From: Prochlorococcus sp. AG-355-I04
GTDB taxonomy: Bacteria > Cyanobacteriota > Cyanobacteriia > PCC-6307 > Cyanobiaceae
Length of the DNA stretch: 37,189 nucleotides
Direction: 5' to 3'
Assembly: GCA_003280915.1 (NCBI GenBank)
Contig: QCDL01000004.1
Coordinates: 1 to 37,189, forward strand
Made by a program: the position numbers and the translations under genes
The notes under the pieces: generated by a model
Seen by the model: the letters and a program-made list of their open reading frames with translations, nothing else
What the model was told of the DNA's origin: nothing
The model's database searches: none
Shown here: piece after piece, positions 1-8,136 of the stretch
How positions within the stretch are numbered: the first letter of the stretch is position 1
Layout of the letters: every line of letters begins with the position of its first letter

Positions 1-402
1 TTAATGCCAACTTCTAAACAATCCCAAGGATTAATTCTTACAAAACTTTTACCAACTGAAAAAATCGTTTCTTGTTGCACATATCATAGTGGAGAAAATA
101 TTTTTTTAATATCTAGACAAGGAAAAATCTTTTGTATGAATATTAATGAAATTTATTATTCAAATGAATACAAATTGGGATATTTAAACGCAAAAACCCA
201 ACTTAAAAACGATTACTTCTTCAAAATAATTACAACTAACTATTACCTTGATATTGAAACTAATAAAAATAAATCTGCAAGATTAGACCTAAATAAATTA
301 AAATTCAAATCTAATGAATCAAATTTTTTAATTGATTTTTTAAAATTAGACAAGGATGAATACCTTGAAAATTGTTTCCGACTTGAAAATTTTCTCGACT
401 AA
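1..402 (+). CDS. gyrA: DNA gyrase/topoisomerase IV subunit A, C-terminal fragment
   Basis: This is the last 133 codons of a reading frame already open at base 1; the ATG at position 4 is internal. The fragment resembles the blade-like repeats of the GyrA/ParC C-terminal beta-propeller, which wraps DNA (for example QGLILTKLLP, then IFLISRQGKIFCMNINEI). The catalytic breakage-reunion domain would lie off the left edge, so it cannot be checked. The assignment leans heavily on context: in Prochlorococcus as I recall it, a GyrA/ParC-like gene converges on purF in the dnaN-purL-purF region. The stop codon overlaps the purF stop codon on the other strand. Whether this is the true gyrase A or a second GyrA/ParC paralogue cannot be decided from the tail. 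Confidence 0.7.
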   Translation, partial: LMPTSKQSQGLILTKLLPTEKIVSCCTYHSGENIFLISRQGKIFCMNINEIYYSNEYKLGYLNAKTQLKNDYFFKIITTNYYLDIETNKNKSARLDLNKLKFKSNESNFLIDFLKLDKDEYLENCFRLENFLD

Positions 403-1859
403 GATTTATATTCATTTTCAACCCAATTTAAGTATTCTTGATTTACTGTTCCGGTTACATAAGAACCAGTAAAGCAACTCATCTCCAAATCTTTAATAAG
501 AGAATCACTTATTATAGATTTACGTAAACTTTCAACACTTTGATAAACAAGGTTATCAATTTCAAGGTGATCAGCAATTTCAGTTATTGTTCTATCGTGA
601 GCTATTAATTCATCTCTATTAGGCATATTTATGCCATAAACATGAGGATAACGAACAGGAGGAGCTGCAGATGTAAAAAAAACTTTATTTGCTCCTGCAT
701 CTTTAGCCATCTGGACAATTTCTTTTGAAGTGGTTCCTCTTACTATAGAGTCATCAACTATTAATACATTTTTATTTTTGAACTCTGCACTCATGGCATT
801 TAATTTTTGTCTTACGGATTTCTTACGTTTCTGCTGACCAGGCATTATGAATGTTCTACCAACATATCTATTTTTAAAAAAACCTTCCCTATATTCGATT
901 CCTAACTGTCTTGCTACTTGCATTGCCGCAGGTCGAGAAGAATCAGGAATAGGCATAACTACATCAACATCTCCACAATTGATTGTTTTTTTTATTGTTT
1001 CTGCTAAATAATCTCCCATCTTTAAACGAGCTTTGTACACTGAAATTCCATTCATAATTGAATCTGGTCTAGCTAAATAAACATATTCAAAAGAACAAGG
1101 GAATAACATTGGATTTTCAGAACATTGCTTAGAAAAAAACTCCCCATTAAGATTTATAAAAACAGCTTCTCCAGGATCTACATCTCTCACTACTTGATAA
1201 TCGTTATTCTCAAGCACTAAAGATTCACTAGCAACCATCCATTCTTCTTTTTTTGTAGTTAATGAAAATCTTTTACCTATGACTAAAGGCCTAATACCGA
1301 AAGGATCTCTGAATGCTAATAAACCATGTCCTGAAATTAATGCAATTGAAGCATATGATCCCTGAATTCTTTTATGTAAAGATTTAACTGCATTAAAAAT
1401 AATATCAGGTTCCAATTCTTGATTATGAATTTGTTCTTGCAATTCTGTCGCAAATACATTTAGCAGCATTTCAGTATCACTTGAAGAGTTTGTGTGCCGC
1501 TTGTCAATATTAAATAGTTGTTTTTCTAAATCTCTAGTATTCGTCAAATTTCCATTATGAATCAAAACAATTCCATAGGGAGCATTAACGTAAAAAGGCT
1601 GTGCTTCTTCTACACTTTCTGCTGATCCCTTTGTCGCATACCTAACATGGCCCAACCCAATTTTACCGATTAAATTCCTCATATCTCTCGTTCTATACGC
1701 AGTATTAACCTGACCTTTAGCCTTATGCATATGAAAAACTGTATTTTCCATTGTTGCTATCCCTGTTGAGTCTTGACCTCTGTGTTGCAAAAGCAAAAGA
1801 CTATCATAAATTTGTTGATTTACATCATCTGAAGAAACGATTCCAACTATACCGCACAT
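399..1859 (-). CDS. purF: Amidophosphoribosyltransferase (PurF)
   Basis: PurF makes 5-phosphoribosylamine from PRPP and glutamine, the first committed step of purine synthesis. The 486-aa protein begins MCGIVGIV, so Cys2 is the N-terminal nucleophile of the class II glutaminase domain after removal of Met, with no longer propeptide. RGQDSTG (28-34), HVRYATKG (71-78) and HNGNLTN (101-107) belong to that domain. The flexible loop around RYVGRTFIMPGQQKR (331-345) and the PRPP loop VLIVDDSIVRGTT (365-377) mark the phosphoribosyltransferase domain. The cysteines expected of the Bacillus-type [4Fe-4S] enzyme are not all there: the segment PHVYGINMP has none, and the C-terminal SCFTG carries only one. 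It therefore looks like the cluster-free E. coli type. It lies 47 bases downstream of purL on the same strand. Confidence 0.97.
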   Translation of the reverse strand: MCGIVGIVSSDDVNQQIYDSLLLLQHRGQDSTGIATMENTVFHMHKAKGQVNTAYRTRDMRNLIGKIGLGHVRYATKGSAESVEEAQPFYVNAPYGIVLIHNGNLTNTRDLEKQLFNIDKRHTNSSSDTEMLLNVFATELQEQIHNQELEPDIIFNAVKSLHKRIQGSYASIALISGHGLLAFRDPFGIRPLVIGKRFSLTTKKEEWMVASESLVLENNDYQVVRDVDPGEAVFINLNGEFFSKQCSENPMLFPCSFEYVYLARPDSIMNGISVYKARLKMGDYLAETIKKTINCGDVDVVMPIPDSSRPAAMQVARQLGIEYREGFFKNRYVGRTFIMPGQQKRKKSVRQKLNAMSAEFKNKNVLIVDDSIVRGTTSKEIVQMAKDAGANKVFFTSAAPPVRYPHVYGINMPNRDELIAHDRTITEIADHLEIDNLVYQSVESLRKSIISDSLIKDLEMSCFTGSYVTGTVNQEYLNWVENEYKS

Positions 1860-1906
1860 AACTTAATATCTTAAAAAGATTAATAGTTGAGAAATGTTTT
1901 TCATAT

Positions 1907-4246
1907 TTAAAAGTAACCTGAAATACTATTATTAAATTTTTCGGATAATTCCTCAACCCTAATGTTGCAGATATTTTTATCTTGAATTTTTATATTGAGT
2001 GTTTCACTAGATACATGTCCTATTTTTTTTACATACACACTTGATGGGAAATTTATTTTATTTTGTTTTAAATAATTAAGCCAATCATTTTGTTTCGTAT
2101 TACTAATTGAAAAAATAATTCTAGAACCTCCTTCTGCAAACAATAAATTATCATCTCTATTAAAATCTTGTTTCAATTTTATTGTTGCTCCTTTTGCAGA
2201 CAAAATACAAGACTCTGCTAAAGCTATAGCTAAACCGCCGTCGCTGATATCATGAGAAGAAACTACAAGACTTTTTAATATCGCATTTCTTAAAAAACTC
2301 TGGCAAAACTTTTCATCATGCAAATCTAATTTAGGGGGACGACCTGTAATCTCTCCATGAAAATATTCCAAATAAGAACTAGCTGCAATTGTTGTATCTG
2401 ATTTATAAGAACCAATTAACCAGATTTGATCATCAATATTTTTCCATTCACTACTTATAGCTTTTTCGACATTATTTAACTTTCCAACCATTCCAATAAC
2501 TGGAGTAGGGTTAATTGGAGTTATTACATTATTTTTATTCTTGGATTCATTATATAAAGAAACATTACCCCCTGTAACAGGAGTTTCTAAAGCTTTACAG
2601 GCTTCAGCAATTCCATTGCATGAAGATGAGAGTTGCCAATATCCTATTTCATTTTCGGGAGAAGAAAAATTTAAATTATTCGTAATTGCTAATGGTTCAG
2701 CTCCAACACAACTAACATTTCTAGCGGATTCTGCGACAGCAGCGATAGTTCCTCTAAAAGGATCAAGAGCAACCCATCTACTATTGCAATCAACTGAAGC
2801 AGCGACACCAGAAAACACTTTAGTTTTATTTTTTTTATTTTGTTCCCTTAGTCTTATTACAGCTGCATCTGATTTTCCAGGTTTAAAAACTGTATTTGCC
2901 TGAACTTGAGAATCATATTGTTTATAAATCCATCTTTTAGAAGCTATTGAGGGATTAGAAAGTAGTTTTAAGATGATCTCTGAATAAGAAAAATTATTAT
3001 TTTCCTTCAATGAAAATATTTTTTGCTCAAGAATTTCTGGTAAATCATTTTCGTTCCATTCCCATTTTTTTAAAAGATAATCAGGTGGATTATTAATCAC
3101 CTTGTGAAAATTGACAGGCGTGTCATCAGATAATGCAGAAGTTGGTATTTGGGCAACAATTTTACCTTTATGAGAAATAATTACCTCATTATTTTCTATT
3201 ACTTGACCAATAACATTGGCATATAATCCCCATTTATTAAATTTTTCAATAAGGTCATTAATTTTTTCTTTTTTAACGACAAACAACATTCTCTCTTGCG
3301 ATTCAGATAATAAATATTGGTATGGAGACATGTCATCTTCTCTGGAGGGAACCAAATCTAAATCAATAGATATCCCTAAATTTCCATTTGAAGCCATTTC
3401 TGCACTACTGCATGTTAAACCTGCAGCACCCATATCTTGTGCTGCAATTACATCTCCTGTTTTGAAAGCATCTAAACAAGCTTCAATAAGGCTTTTCTCA
3501 ATAAATGGATCACCTACTTGAACAGCTGGTCTATCATCTAATGAGTTTGTAGTTAATTCAGAGCTAGCAAAACTAGCACCACCAACTCCATCTCTTCCAG
3601 TAGTATTACCGACATATAAAACAGGTGATCCTATATTTTTAGCGCCAGAACAAACGATTTCATTAGTCTCTAACAGTCCTAAAGCCATAACATTAACTAA
3701 AGGATTTCCAGCGTAACTATCATCGAAGTCAATTTCACCTCCCACAGTCGGCACACCTACGCAATTTCCATAATGCGCAATACCGGATACAACTCCTCGT
3801 AGTAAATCAACATTTGATGTTTTATCAAGGTTGCCGAATCTCAATGAATTCAACACTGCGATTGGCCTTGCGCCCATTGTAAAGATATCTCTTAAAATTC
3901 CCCCTACACCTGTTGCTGCACCTTGAAAAGGTTCAATAGCAGAAGGATGATTATGACTTTCTATTTTAAAAACAAGTTTTTGATTATTTCCGACATCAAT
4001 AACGCCAGCATTTTCTCCAGGACCAACTAAAATATTTTTACCTTCAGTGGGAAACTTAGATAGTAAAGGTTTTGAATTTCTATAACAACAATGTTCAGAC
4101 CACATAACGCCAAACATGCCTAATTCCGTTCTATTAGGTTTTCTCTTTAATCTTTTGCAAATTTCTTCATAATCATTAAGTGTTAAATTTTCAACTTTTA
4201 GTGCTTCATTAAGATCATATAGATCATTATTTTCTTGATTAATCAT
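1907..4246 (-). CDS. purL: Phosphoribosylformylglycinamidine synthase subunit PurL
   Basis: PurL is the ATP-dependent synthetase subunit of FGAM synthase; it aminates FGAR using ammonia from a separate PurQ glutaminase, in a complex with PurS. At 779 aa this is the small PurL type without a fused glutaminase. The first half has WSEHCCYRNSKPLL, the nucleotide/metal-binding stretch SHNHPSAIEPFQGAATGVGG followed by RDIFTMGARPIA, and the glycine-rich AAQDMGAAGLTCSS; the second half repeats the fold, with VTGGNVSLYNES. Neither purQ nor purS is in this window. It starts with ATG three bases after the stop of the PRC-barrel gene, so co-transcription from the dnaN side is likely, with purF following. 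Confidence 0.97.
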   Translation of the reverse strand: MINQENNDLYDLNEALKVENLTLNDYEEICKRLKRKPNRTELGMFGVMWSEHCCYRNSKPLLSKFPTEGKNILVGPGENAGVIDVGNNQKLVFKIESHNHPSAIEPFQGAATGVGGILRDIFTMGARPIAVLNSLRFGNLDKTSNVDLLRGVVSGIAHYGNCVGVPTVGGEIDFDDSYAGNPLVNVMALGLLETNEIVCSGAKNIGSPVLYVGNTTGRDGVGGASFASSELTTNSLDDRPAVQVGDPFIEKSLIEACLDAFKTGDVIAAQDMGAAGLTCSSAEMASNGNLGISIDLDLVPSREDDMSPYQYLLSESQERMLFVVKKEKINDLIEKFNKWGLYANVIGQVIENNEVIISHKGKIVAQIPTSALSDDTPVNFHKVINNPPDYLLKKWEWNENDLPEILEQKIFSLKENNNFSYSEIILKLLSNPSIASKRWIYKQYDSQVQANTVFKPGKSDAAVIRLREQNKKNKTKVFSGVAASVDCNSRWVALDPFRGTIAAVAESARNVSCVGAEPLAITNNLNFSSPENEIGYWQLSSSCNGIAEACKALETPVTGGNVSLYNESKNKNNVITPINPTPVIGMVGKLNNVEKAISSEWKNIDDQIWLIGSYKSDTTIAASSYLEYFHGEITGRPPKLDLHDEKFCQSFLRNAILKSLVVSSHDISDGGLAIALAESCILSAKGATIKLKQDFNRDDNLLFAEGGSRIIFSISNTKQNDWLNYLKQNKINFPSSVYVKKIGHVSSETLNIKIQDKNICNIRVEELSEKFNNSISGYF

Positions 4247-4249
4247 TAT

Positions 4250-4957
4250 TTATATCCAAGGGTCATCTTCTTTTTTTTCACTAAACGGTATAGATGTTCT
4301 TTCATTATTATAAAAACTTTTTTGTTTAAAATCTAAGTTTTGGCTAATATCTTCATCTTCTTCAAGCCATTCCTCTAATCTATTAGAAGCAATATTTTTC
4401 ATATCATCAAATCTATCAAAAATTTTTTTCCCTTTTTGCATAAATTCATTTTTAATACTTGATTTTATTAAAGATAAATCATCTAAAGAATTGCTTTCAC
4501 AAAATACTAATCCTGGTTGTTGGTCATTGATATTATCAATAGTTAATTTCCATCTACTAGAACCTGGAATCTTAGGATTAGATCTAGAAACTAAGTAATA
4601 TTTAATTTTTCCCGTTTTCATTTCAAATAAAAAATCTGCAATAACTCCTATTTTTGATCCATTTATGTTTATAAGATTAGCTTCTATTAAAGTTGGAAAC
4701 CTATTTAAAGTTGCTAAATCAGAAATAGCTGGATCACCTTTGACATAAATTTCATTATCTATTATTTGAGTAATTTGATTTAATCGCCAAACATTTCTTT
4801 TTAAATCAAAATTTGAAGGGCGAGAGTACCATCCTAAAATCCGGTGAACTGGAGGATGCATCCAAACATTTTCACCATTTCCATAATTAAGGACCATATT
4901 GCCCTTAACACTATAATTTAGTAATTCACTTAATAAAATTTCTTTAGGTAATTTCAA
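4250..4957 (-). CDS. PRC-barrel-like conserved cyanobacterial protein
   Basis: This is a 235-aa protein of unknown function. The region from about residue 6 to 60 (LLSELLNYSVKGN, then RILGWYSRP) and a second unit at about 92-128 (EANLININGSKIGVIADFLF, then KYYLVSRSNP) resemble PRC-barrel beta domains, which in other proteins bind partner proteins or RNA. The C-terminal 50 residues are acidic (EEWLEEDEDISQ) and probably disordered. The start is a TTG: the codon at 4957-4955 lies one base after the dnaN stop, and the conserved-looking LPKEILLSELL follows it directly; the first ATG (residue 21) would cut the first barrel. It sits between dnaN and purL with almost no spacing, so it is very probably co-transcribed with them. 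There is no evidence tying it to replication beyond position. Confidence 0.85.
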   Translation of the reverse strand: MKLPKEILLSELLNYSVKGNMVLNYGNGENVWMHPPVHRILGWYSRPSNFDLKRNVWRLNQITQIIDNEIYVKGDPAISDLATLNRFPTLIEANLININGSKIGVIADFLFEMKTGKIKYYLVSRSNPKIPGSSRWKLTIDNINDQQPGLVFCESNSLDDLSLIKSSIKNEFMQKGKKIFDRFDDMKNIASNRLEEWLEEDEDISQNLDFKQKSFYNNERTSIPFSEKKEDDPWI

Positions 4958-4958
4958 A

Positions 4959-6116
4959 TTAAGAACGAACCTGGACAGGCATAACCAAATAAGTAAAAGA
5001 ATTTAGATTATCTTCTGGTACAAAAACAGCTGGAGTAGTTGCAATATTACACTTTAAAAGTACATTTTCAGAAGCAATAACTTTTAAACCTTCTAGCAGA
5101 TATCTTACGTTAAAAGCAATATCAAAATTTTCTCCAGAATAAGAAACAGGTATTGATTCATTTGCATTTCCAATATCTTGAGCATCTGCGCTGATTGAAG
5201 CTAAATCTGGATCATCTAATTTAATCTTTACAACACTACTTTGCTGATCAGCCAAAACAGCAATTCTTTCTAATGAGTCAATTAACTTTTTTGTATTAAA
5301 ATTTAGAATTTTAGAAAAAGAATCAGGAATTAGTTGTGAGTAATTAGGATAAGTACCTTCTAAAGTTCTTGTAGTAATTATTTGATTAGAAGATATAAAT
5401 ACAACTTGACCTTTGTCATAGAAAAGCTTAATTGAATTTTCTGAGCTTCTCAAAGATATTAGTTTTTCAATTTCTCTCAATGATCTAGTTGGAATAGTTA
5501 CCGATAAATCATCAACATTTGAAGATAAGTTTTCTTTATTTTCTATAGATTTTTCATTACCTATTAAAGCAACAGCCAATCTATGGCCATCTGTAGAAGC
5601 AGACTCTAAATAATTTGGTTTAAAGGTAAAATTTACACCTGTAAGTAATTGCTTTGAATCATCATTACTACTTGCAAAAATAGTAGATTTTAAAGCCTTT
5701 AAAAAAGAACTAGGATCAATATTCAAAGAAGTACCGCTTTCAACAAATGGTAAATTAGGATATTCATCAGAAGGGATCCCTTTTAGGTTAAAAGAACCTC
5801 TGTCACTCTTTATTAAAATATTATCTGAATTTTCGTCTACTTCTAAAGAAACAGGAGTTTCATTAGGTAGTTTGTTTACTATTTCGGATAAAAGTTTTGA
5901 AGGTATAGTAATAGCCCCACTATTTTTAACAGTTCCATCAAAAGAAGTTTGAATTCCTAAATTAAGGTCAAATCCTGTGACGCTAATTTTATTAGTTCCT
6001 TCGTCAGCTGTTAAAAGTATATTTGCAAGAATTGGATGAGTTGGCCTTGATGCAACTGCTTTGCTTACTAGTTGTATAGCATTATTTAATTCATTTTGAT
6101 TACAAATAATTTCCAT
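4959..6116 (-). CDS. dnaN: DNA polymerase III beta subunit (sliding clamp)
   Basis: DnaN forms the dimeric ring that tethers DNA polymerase III and many repair enzymes to DNA. The 385-aa length matches the family (E. coli 366), with three successive clamp folds. Typical stretches are HPILANILL near residue 27, GFDLNLGIQTSF, TIPSKLLSEIV, the domain-2 landmark LLTGVNFTF followed by STDGHRLA, and the C-terminal end TYLVMPVQVRS, equivalent to the YVVMPMRL-type tail of the clamp. It is first in the minus-strand run dnaN / PRC-barrel / purL / purF. The 337-base spacer upstream holds DnaA-box-like words, as is usual beside dnaN or dnaA at bacterial origins. dnaA itself is not adjacent. Confidence 0.98.
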   Translation of the reverse strand: MEIICNQNELNNAIQLVSKAVASRPTHPILANILLTADEGTNKISVTGFDLNLGIQTSFDGTVKNSGAITIPSKLLSEIVNKLPNETPVSLEVDENSDNILIKSDRGSFNLKGIPSDEYPNLPFVESGTSLNIDPSSFLKALKSTIFASSNDDSKQLLTGVNFTFKPNYLESASTDGHRLAVALIGNEKSIENKENLSSNVDDLSVTIPTRSLREIEKLISLRSSENSIKLFYDKGQVVFISSNQIITTRTLEGTYPNYSQLIPDSFSKILNFNTKKLIDSLERIAVLADQQSSVVKIKLDDPDLASISADAQDIGNANESIPVSYSGENFDIAFNVRYLLEGLKVIASENVLLKCNIATTPAVFVPEDNLNSFTYLVMPVQVRS

Positions 6117-6453
6117 CAGAATTTGGAACTTTTTACAAATACAATATACTTTTTTCGTAAATTAAATTCAATAAACTTATTTTTTACTATTTTCTAATAT
6201 AAAAATAAATAATAAAATAAAAATTTTAGTAATAGTAGTTCTTGTGGGAACTGTGGAATTCTTCAATTAAATACGTTGTCTGGCTAGTTTACGAAGAAAA
6301 AAATATGTGTAAAAAATTTTTTATTTGTTGAATATTTTTTTCCTTTTTCGAAAATTTTAAATTTATTCAACAAAATTAATTTCTTATTATGTACTTTTCA
6401 ACAAATGAGATTTGTTTTTAGTTGATTTCCACAGACACTATTTTTTTTGGATC
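6117..6453. other. Candidate chromosomal replication origin (oriC) between dnaN and thrC
   Basis: This is the only gene-free stretch over 300 bases. It contains a cluster of 9-base words within one or two mismatches of the cyanobacterial DnaA box TTTTCCACA: TGTGGGAAC (6243-6251) and TGTGGAATT (6252-6260) in reverse orientation, TATTCAACA-type words at 6326-6334 (reverse) and 6364-6372 (forward), TTTTCAACA (6395-6403), and ATTTCCACA (6425-6433), the best match at 8 of 9. The first two are immediately adjacent, and the 6326 and 6364 copies form an inverted pair. The tract 6160-6240 is almost pure A+T and could be the unwinding element. The location next to dnaN matches origin placements in cyanobacteria. 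The match count comes from reading by eye and no skew was computed. Confidence 0.6.
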
Positions 6454-7557
6454 TTAATATCCTAGGATTTTAGTTATATTTTTTAATGAAGGTTCAATGT
6501 TTTTTCTAAAAATAGCATCGTTGTTCTTTATTGCACAATCAGGATCTTTCAATCCATTTCCAGTGAGAACACAAACAATAGTCGATTCTTTCTGAATTCT
6601 ATTTTTATTTTTAATCAGTCCAGCAACTGATGCTGCACTGGCAGGTTCACAAAAAACCCCCTCTTTGGCAAGGATTTTATAAGCATCGATTATTTCTTCA
6701 TCTGTAACTGACTGAAAATCTCCTTTACTTTCCTTTCTTACTATTTTTGCTTTTTCTCTATTTACAGGATTCCCAATTCTTATTGCGGTTGCTATTGTTT
6801 CTGGATCTTTAACTATTATATTTTTTACTAATGGAGCAGAGCCTTCCGATTGAAAACCCATCATTATAGGTAATTTTAAATTTCTTTTCATTTTCGAATA
6901 TTCTTTAAATCCCATCCAATAAGCTGTTATATTTCCTGCATTACCCATTGGAATACAAAGCCAATCGGGAGCATGGCCTAAGTCATCAACTATTTCAAAA
7001 GCTGCTGTTTTTTGTCCTTGTATTCGATATGGATTAACAGAATTAACAAGCTCTATAGGATGTTCTGAGGATAAATCTCTAACAATTTCAAGAGCCTTAT
7101 CAAAGTTTCCATTAATAGAAATTATCTCAGCACCATACATTAATGCTTGCGCAAGTTTTCCTTGTGCAACAAACCCTTCTGGTATTAAAACATAAGGTTT
7201 TAATCCTCCTCTCGAAGCATATGCAGCAGCAGCAGCTGAGGTATTTCCAGTACTTGCACAAATAACTGCTTCACGGCCTTCTTCTTTTGCTTTGCTAATT
7301 GCCATAGTCATACCACGATCTTTAAAGGATCCTGTTGGATTAAGGCCATCATATTTTAAAAAAACTTTTGTTCCATTTCCAATTAAGTTGCTAATTGACT
7401 CGCTTAAAATCAGTGGTGTATTTCCTTCATTGAGGGAAATAATAGGAGTTTTCTTTGTAACTGGGAGATATTTTTTATAAGCTTCTATAAGGCCTGGCCA
7501 TCTTTTTTTTCTATAAGTAAAACGTAGTTTATTTTTGATTTTATTTAATAACACCAT
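6454..7557 (-). CDS. thrC: Threonine synthase
   Basis: ThrC converts O-phosphohomoserine to threonine with PLP. The 367-aa protein has the fold-type II PLP signature [13 protein letters not shown] with the Schiff-base lysine at residue 79, the substrate/phosphate loop [15 protein letters not shown], and the glycine-rich cofactor-phosphate loop [18 protein letters not shown] and [11 protein letters not shown] are typical of the C-terminal half of this family. The length is that of the short bacterial type, without the long N-terminal extension of plant enzymes. It is followed by the candidate origin and preceded by the DUF1400 gene with only six bases between, so thrC is probably read from the same transcript as the upstream DUF1400 and ABC1-kinase genes. 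Confidence 0.97.
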   Translation of the reverse strand: MVLLNKIKNKLRFTYRKKRWPGLIEAYKKYLPVTKKTPIISLNEGNTPLILSESISNLIGNGTKVFLKYDGLNPTGSFKDRGMTMAISKAKEEGREAVICASTGNTSAAAAAYASRGGLKPYVLIPEGFVAQGKLAQALMYGAEIISINGNFDKALEIVRDLSSEHPIELVNSVNPYRIQGQKTAAFEIVDDLGHAPDWLCIPMGNAGNITAYWMGFKEYSKMKRNLKLPIMMGFQSEGSAPLVKNIIVKDPETIATAIRIGNPVNREKAKIVRKESKGDFQSVTDEEIIDAYKILAKEGVFCEPASAASVAGLIKNKNRIQKESTIVCVLTGNGLKDPDCAIKNNDAIFRKNIEPSLKNITKILGY

Positions 7558-7563
7558 GGTTGT

Positions 7564-8136
7564 TTAATTTGTTTTGATTTTTTCTAAAGGGGAATTGGTG
7601 AAAAAGGTTAATAATTCTGAAATCGATTCTACTTTATTCATAACTTTGCTCAAAGCGCTTACATCTAAAATTACAGTTTTAGTTGGATATCCTTCAAAAA
7701 AATTTATTAGATTTATTTTTCCATTTCCTATGTTAATACCTTGAATCACGCTTGCTCTAAGAGCTAGCATGCCCGTTCTTTCATCAGTTGCTCTAGGTGG
7801 GTGGATAATAGATGAAAGTCTTGTTAAAAAAACATTTCCTATTTCAGAATATACTAGTTTGCTTGCAATGGTAATAGGAACTTCAAAATTTTGGTTTAAA
7901 ACTTTTCTAATTTCTTTATCGGGAGACCCAGTTGCTTTCAAAATTCTTTTTAATTGTTTTGTAGATTTACCTTCAATAGCAAAAGTTTTTAAAGAATTTA
8001 CTTTAATTGTTCTAGAGAATATGCTATATGTGATTTTAATTTCTTCAGCAGTATAAGCTTTTGGAACATTCAAAAATAATGGAGAAATTACTAAAATAAA
8101 AAAAATTTTAAATTTTAAAATTGTATTAAACTTCAT
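7564..8136 (-). CDS. Exported DUF1400-type protein, cyanobacterial
   Basis: This is a 190-aa protein of unknown function. It begins with a signal peptide: a lysine-containing start, a hydrophobic core around residues 10-24 (IFFILVISPLFLNV) and a plausible cleavage near AYTA-EE, so it is likely periplasmic or membrane-attached. The mature part follows the layout I recall for DUF1400: an opening (ITYSIFSRTIKVNSLKTFA), a middle (VPITIASKLVYSEIGNVFL), then GMLALRASVI and a late FFEGYPTKTVILDVS. In other cyanobacteria this domain often precedes an alpha/beta hydrolase domain, but none is fused here. The ATG is directly adjacent to the stop codon of the ABC1-family kinase gene and the end is six bases from thrC, indicating tight co-transcription. 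The family assignment is from memory. Confidence 0.85.
   Translation of the reverse strand: MKFNTILKFKIFFILVISPLFLNVPKAYTAEEIKITYSIFSRTIKVNSLKTFAIEGKSTKQLKRILKATGSPDKEIRKVLNQNFEVPITIASKLVYSEIGNVFLTRLSSIIHPPRATDERTGMLALRASVIQGINIGNGKINLINFFEGYPTKTVILDVSALSKVMNKVESISELLTFFTNSPLEKIKTN

Noticed and set aside
2541-2903. Open frame of 120 codons on the plus strand inside purL
   Set aside because: It lies wholly within purL on the opposite strand, has no recognisable family, and its sequence is explained by purL codon structure. The same applies to the frames at 3216-3521, 7769-8056 and 26902-27231.
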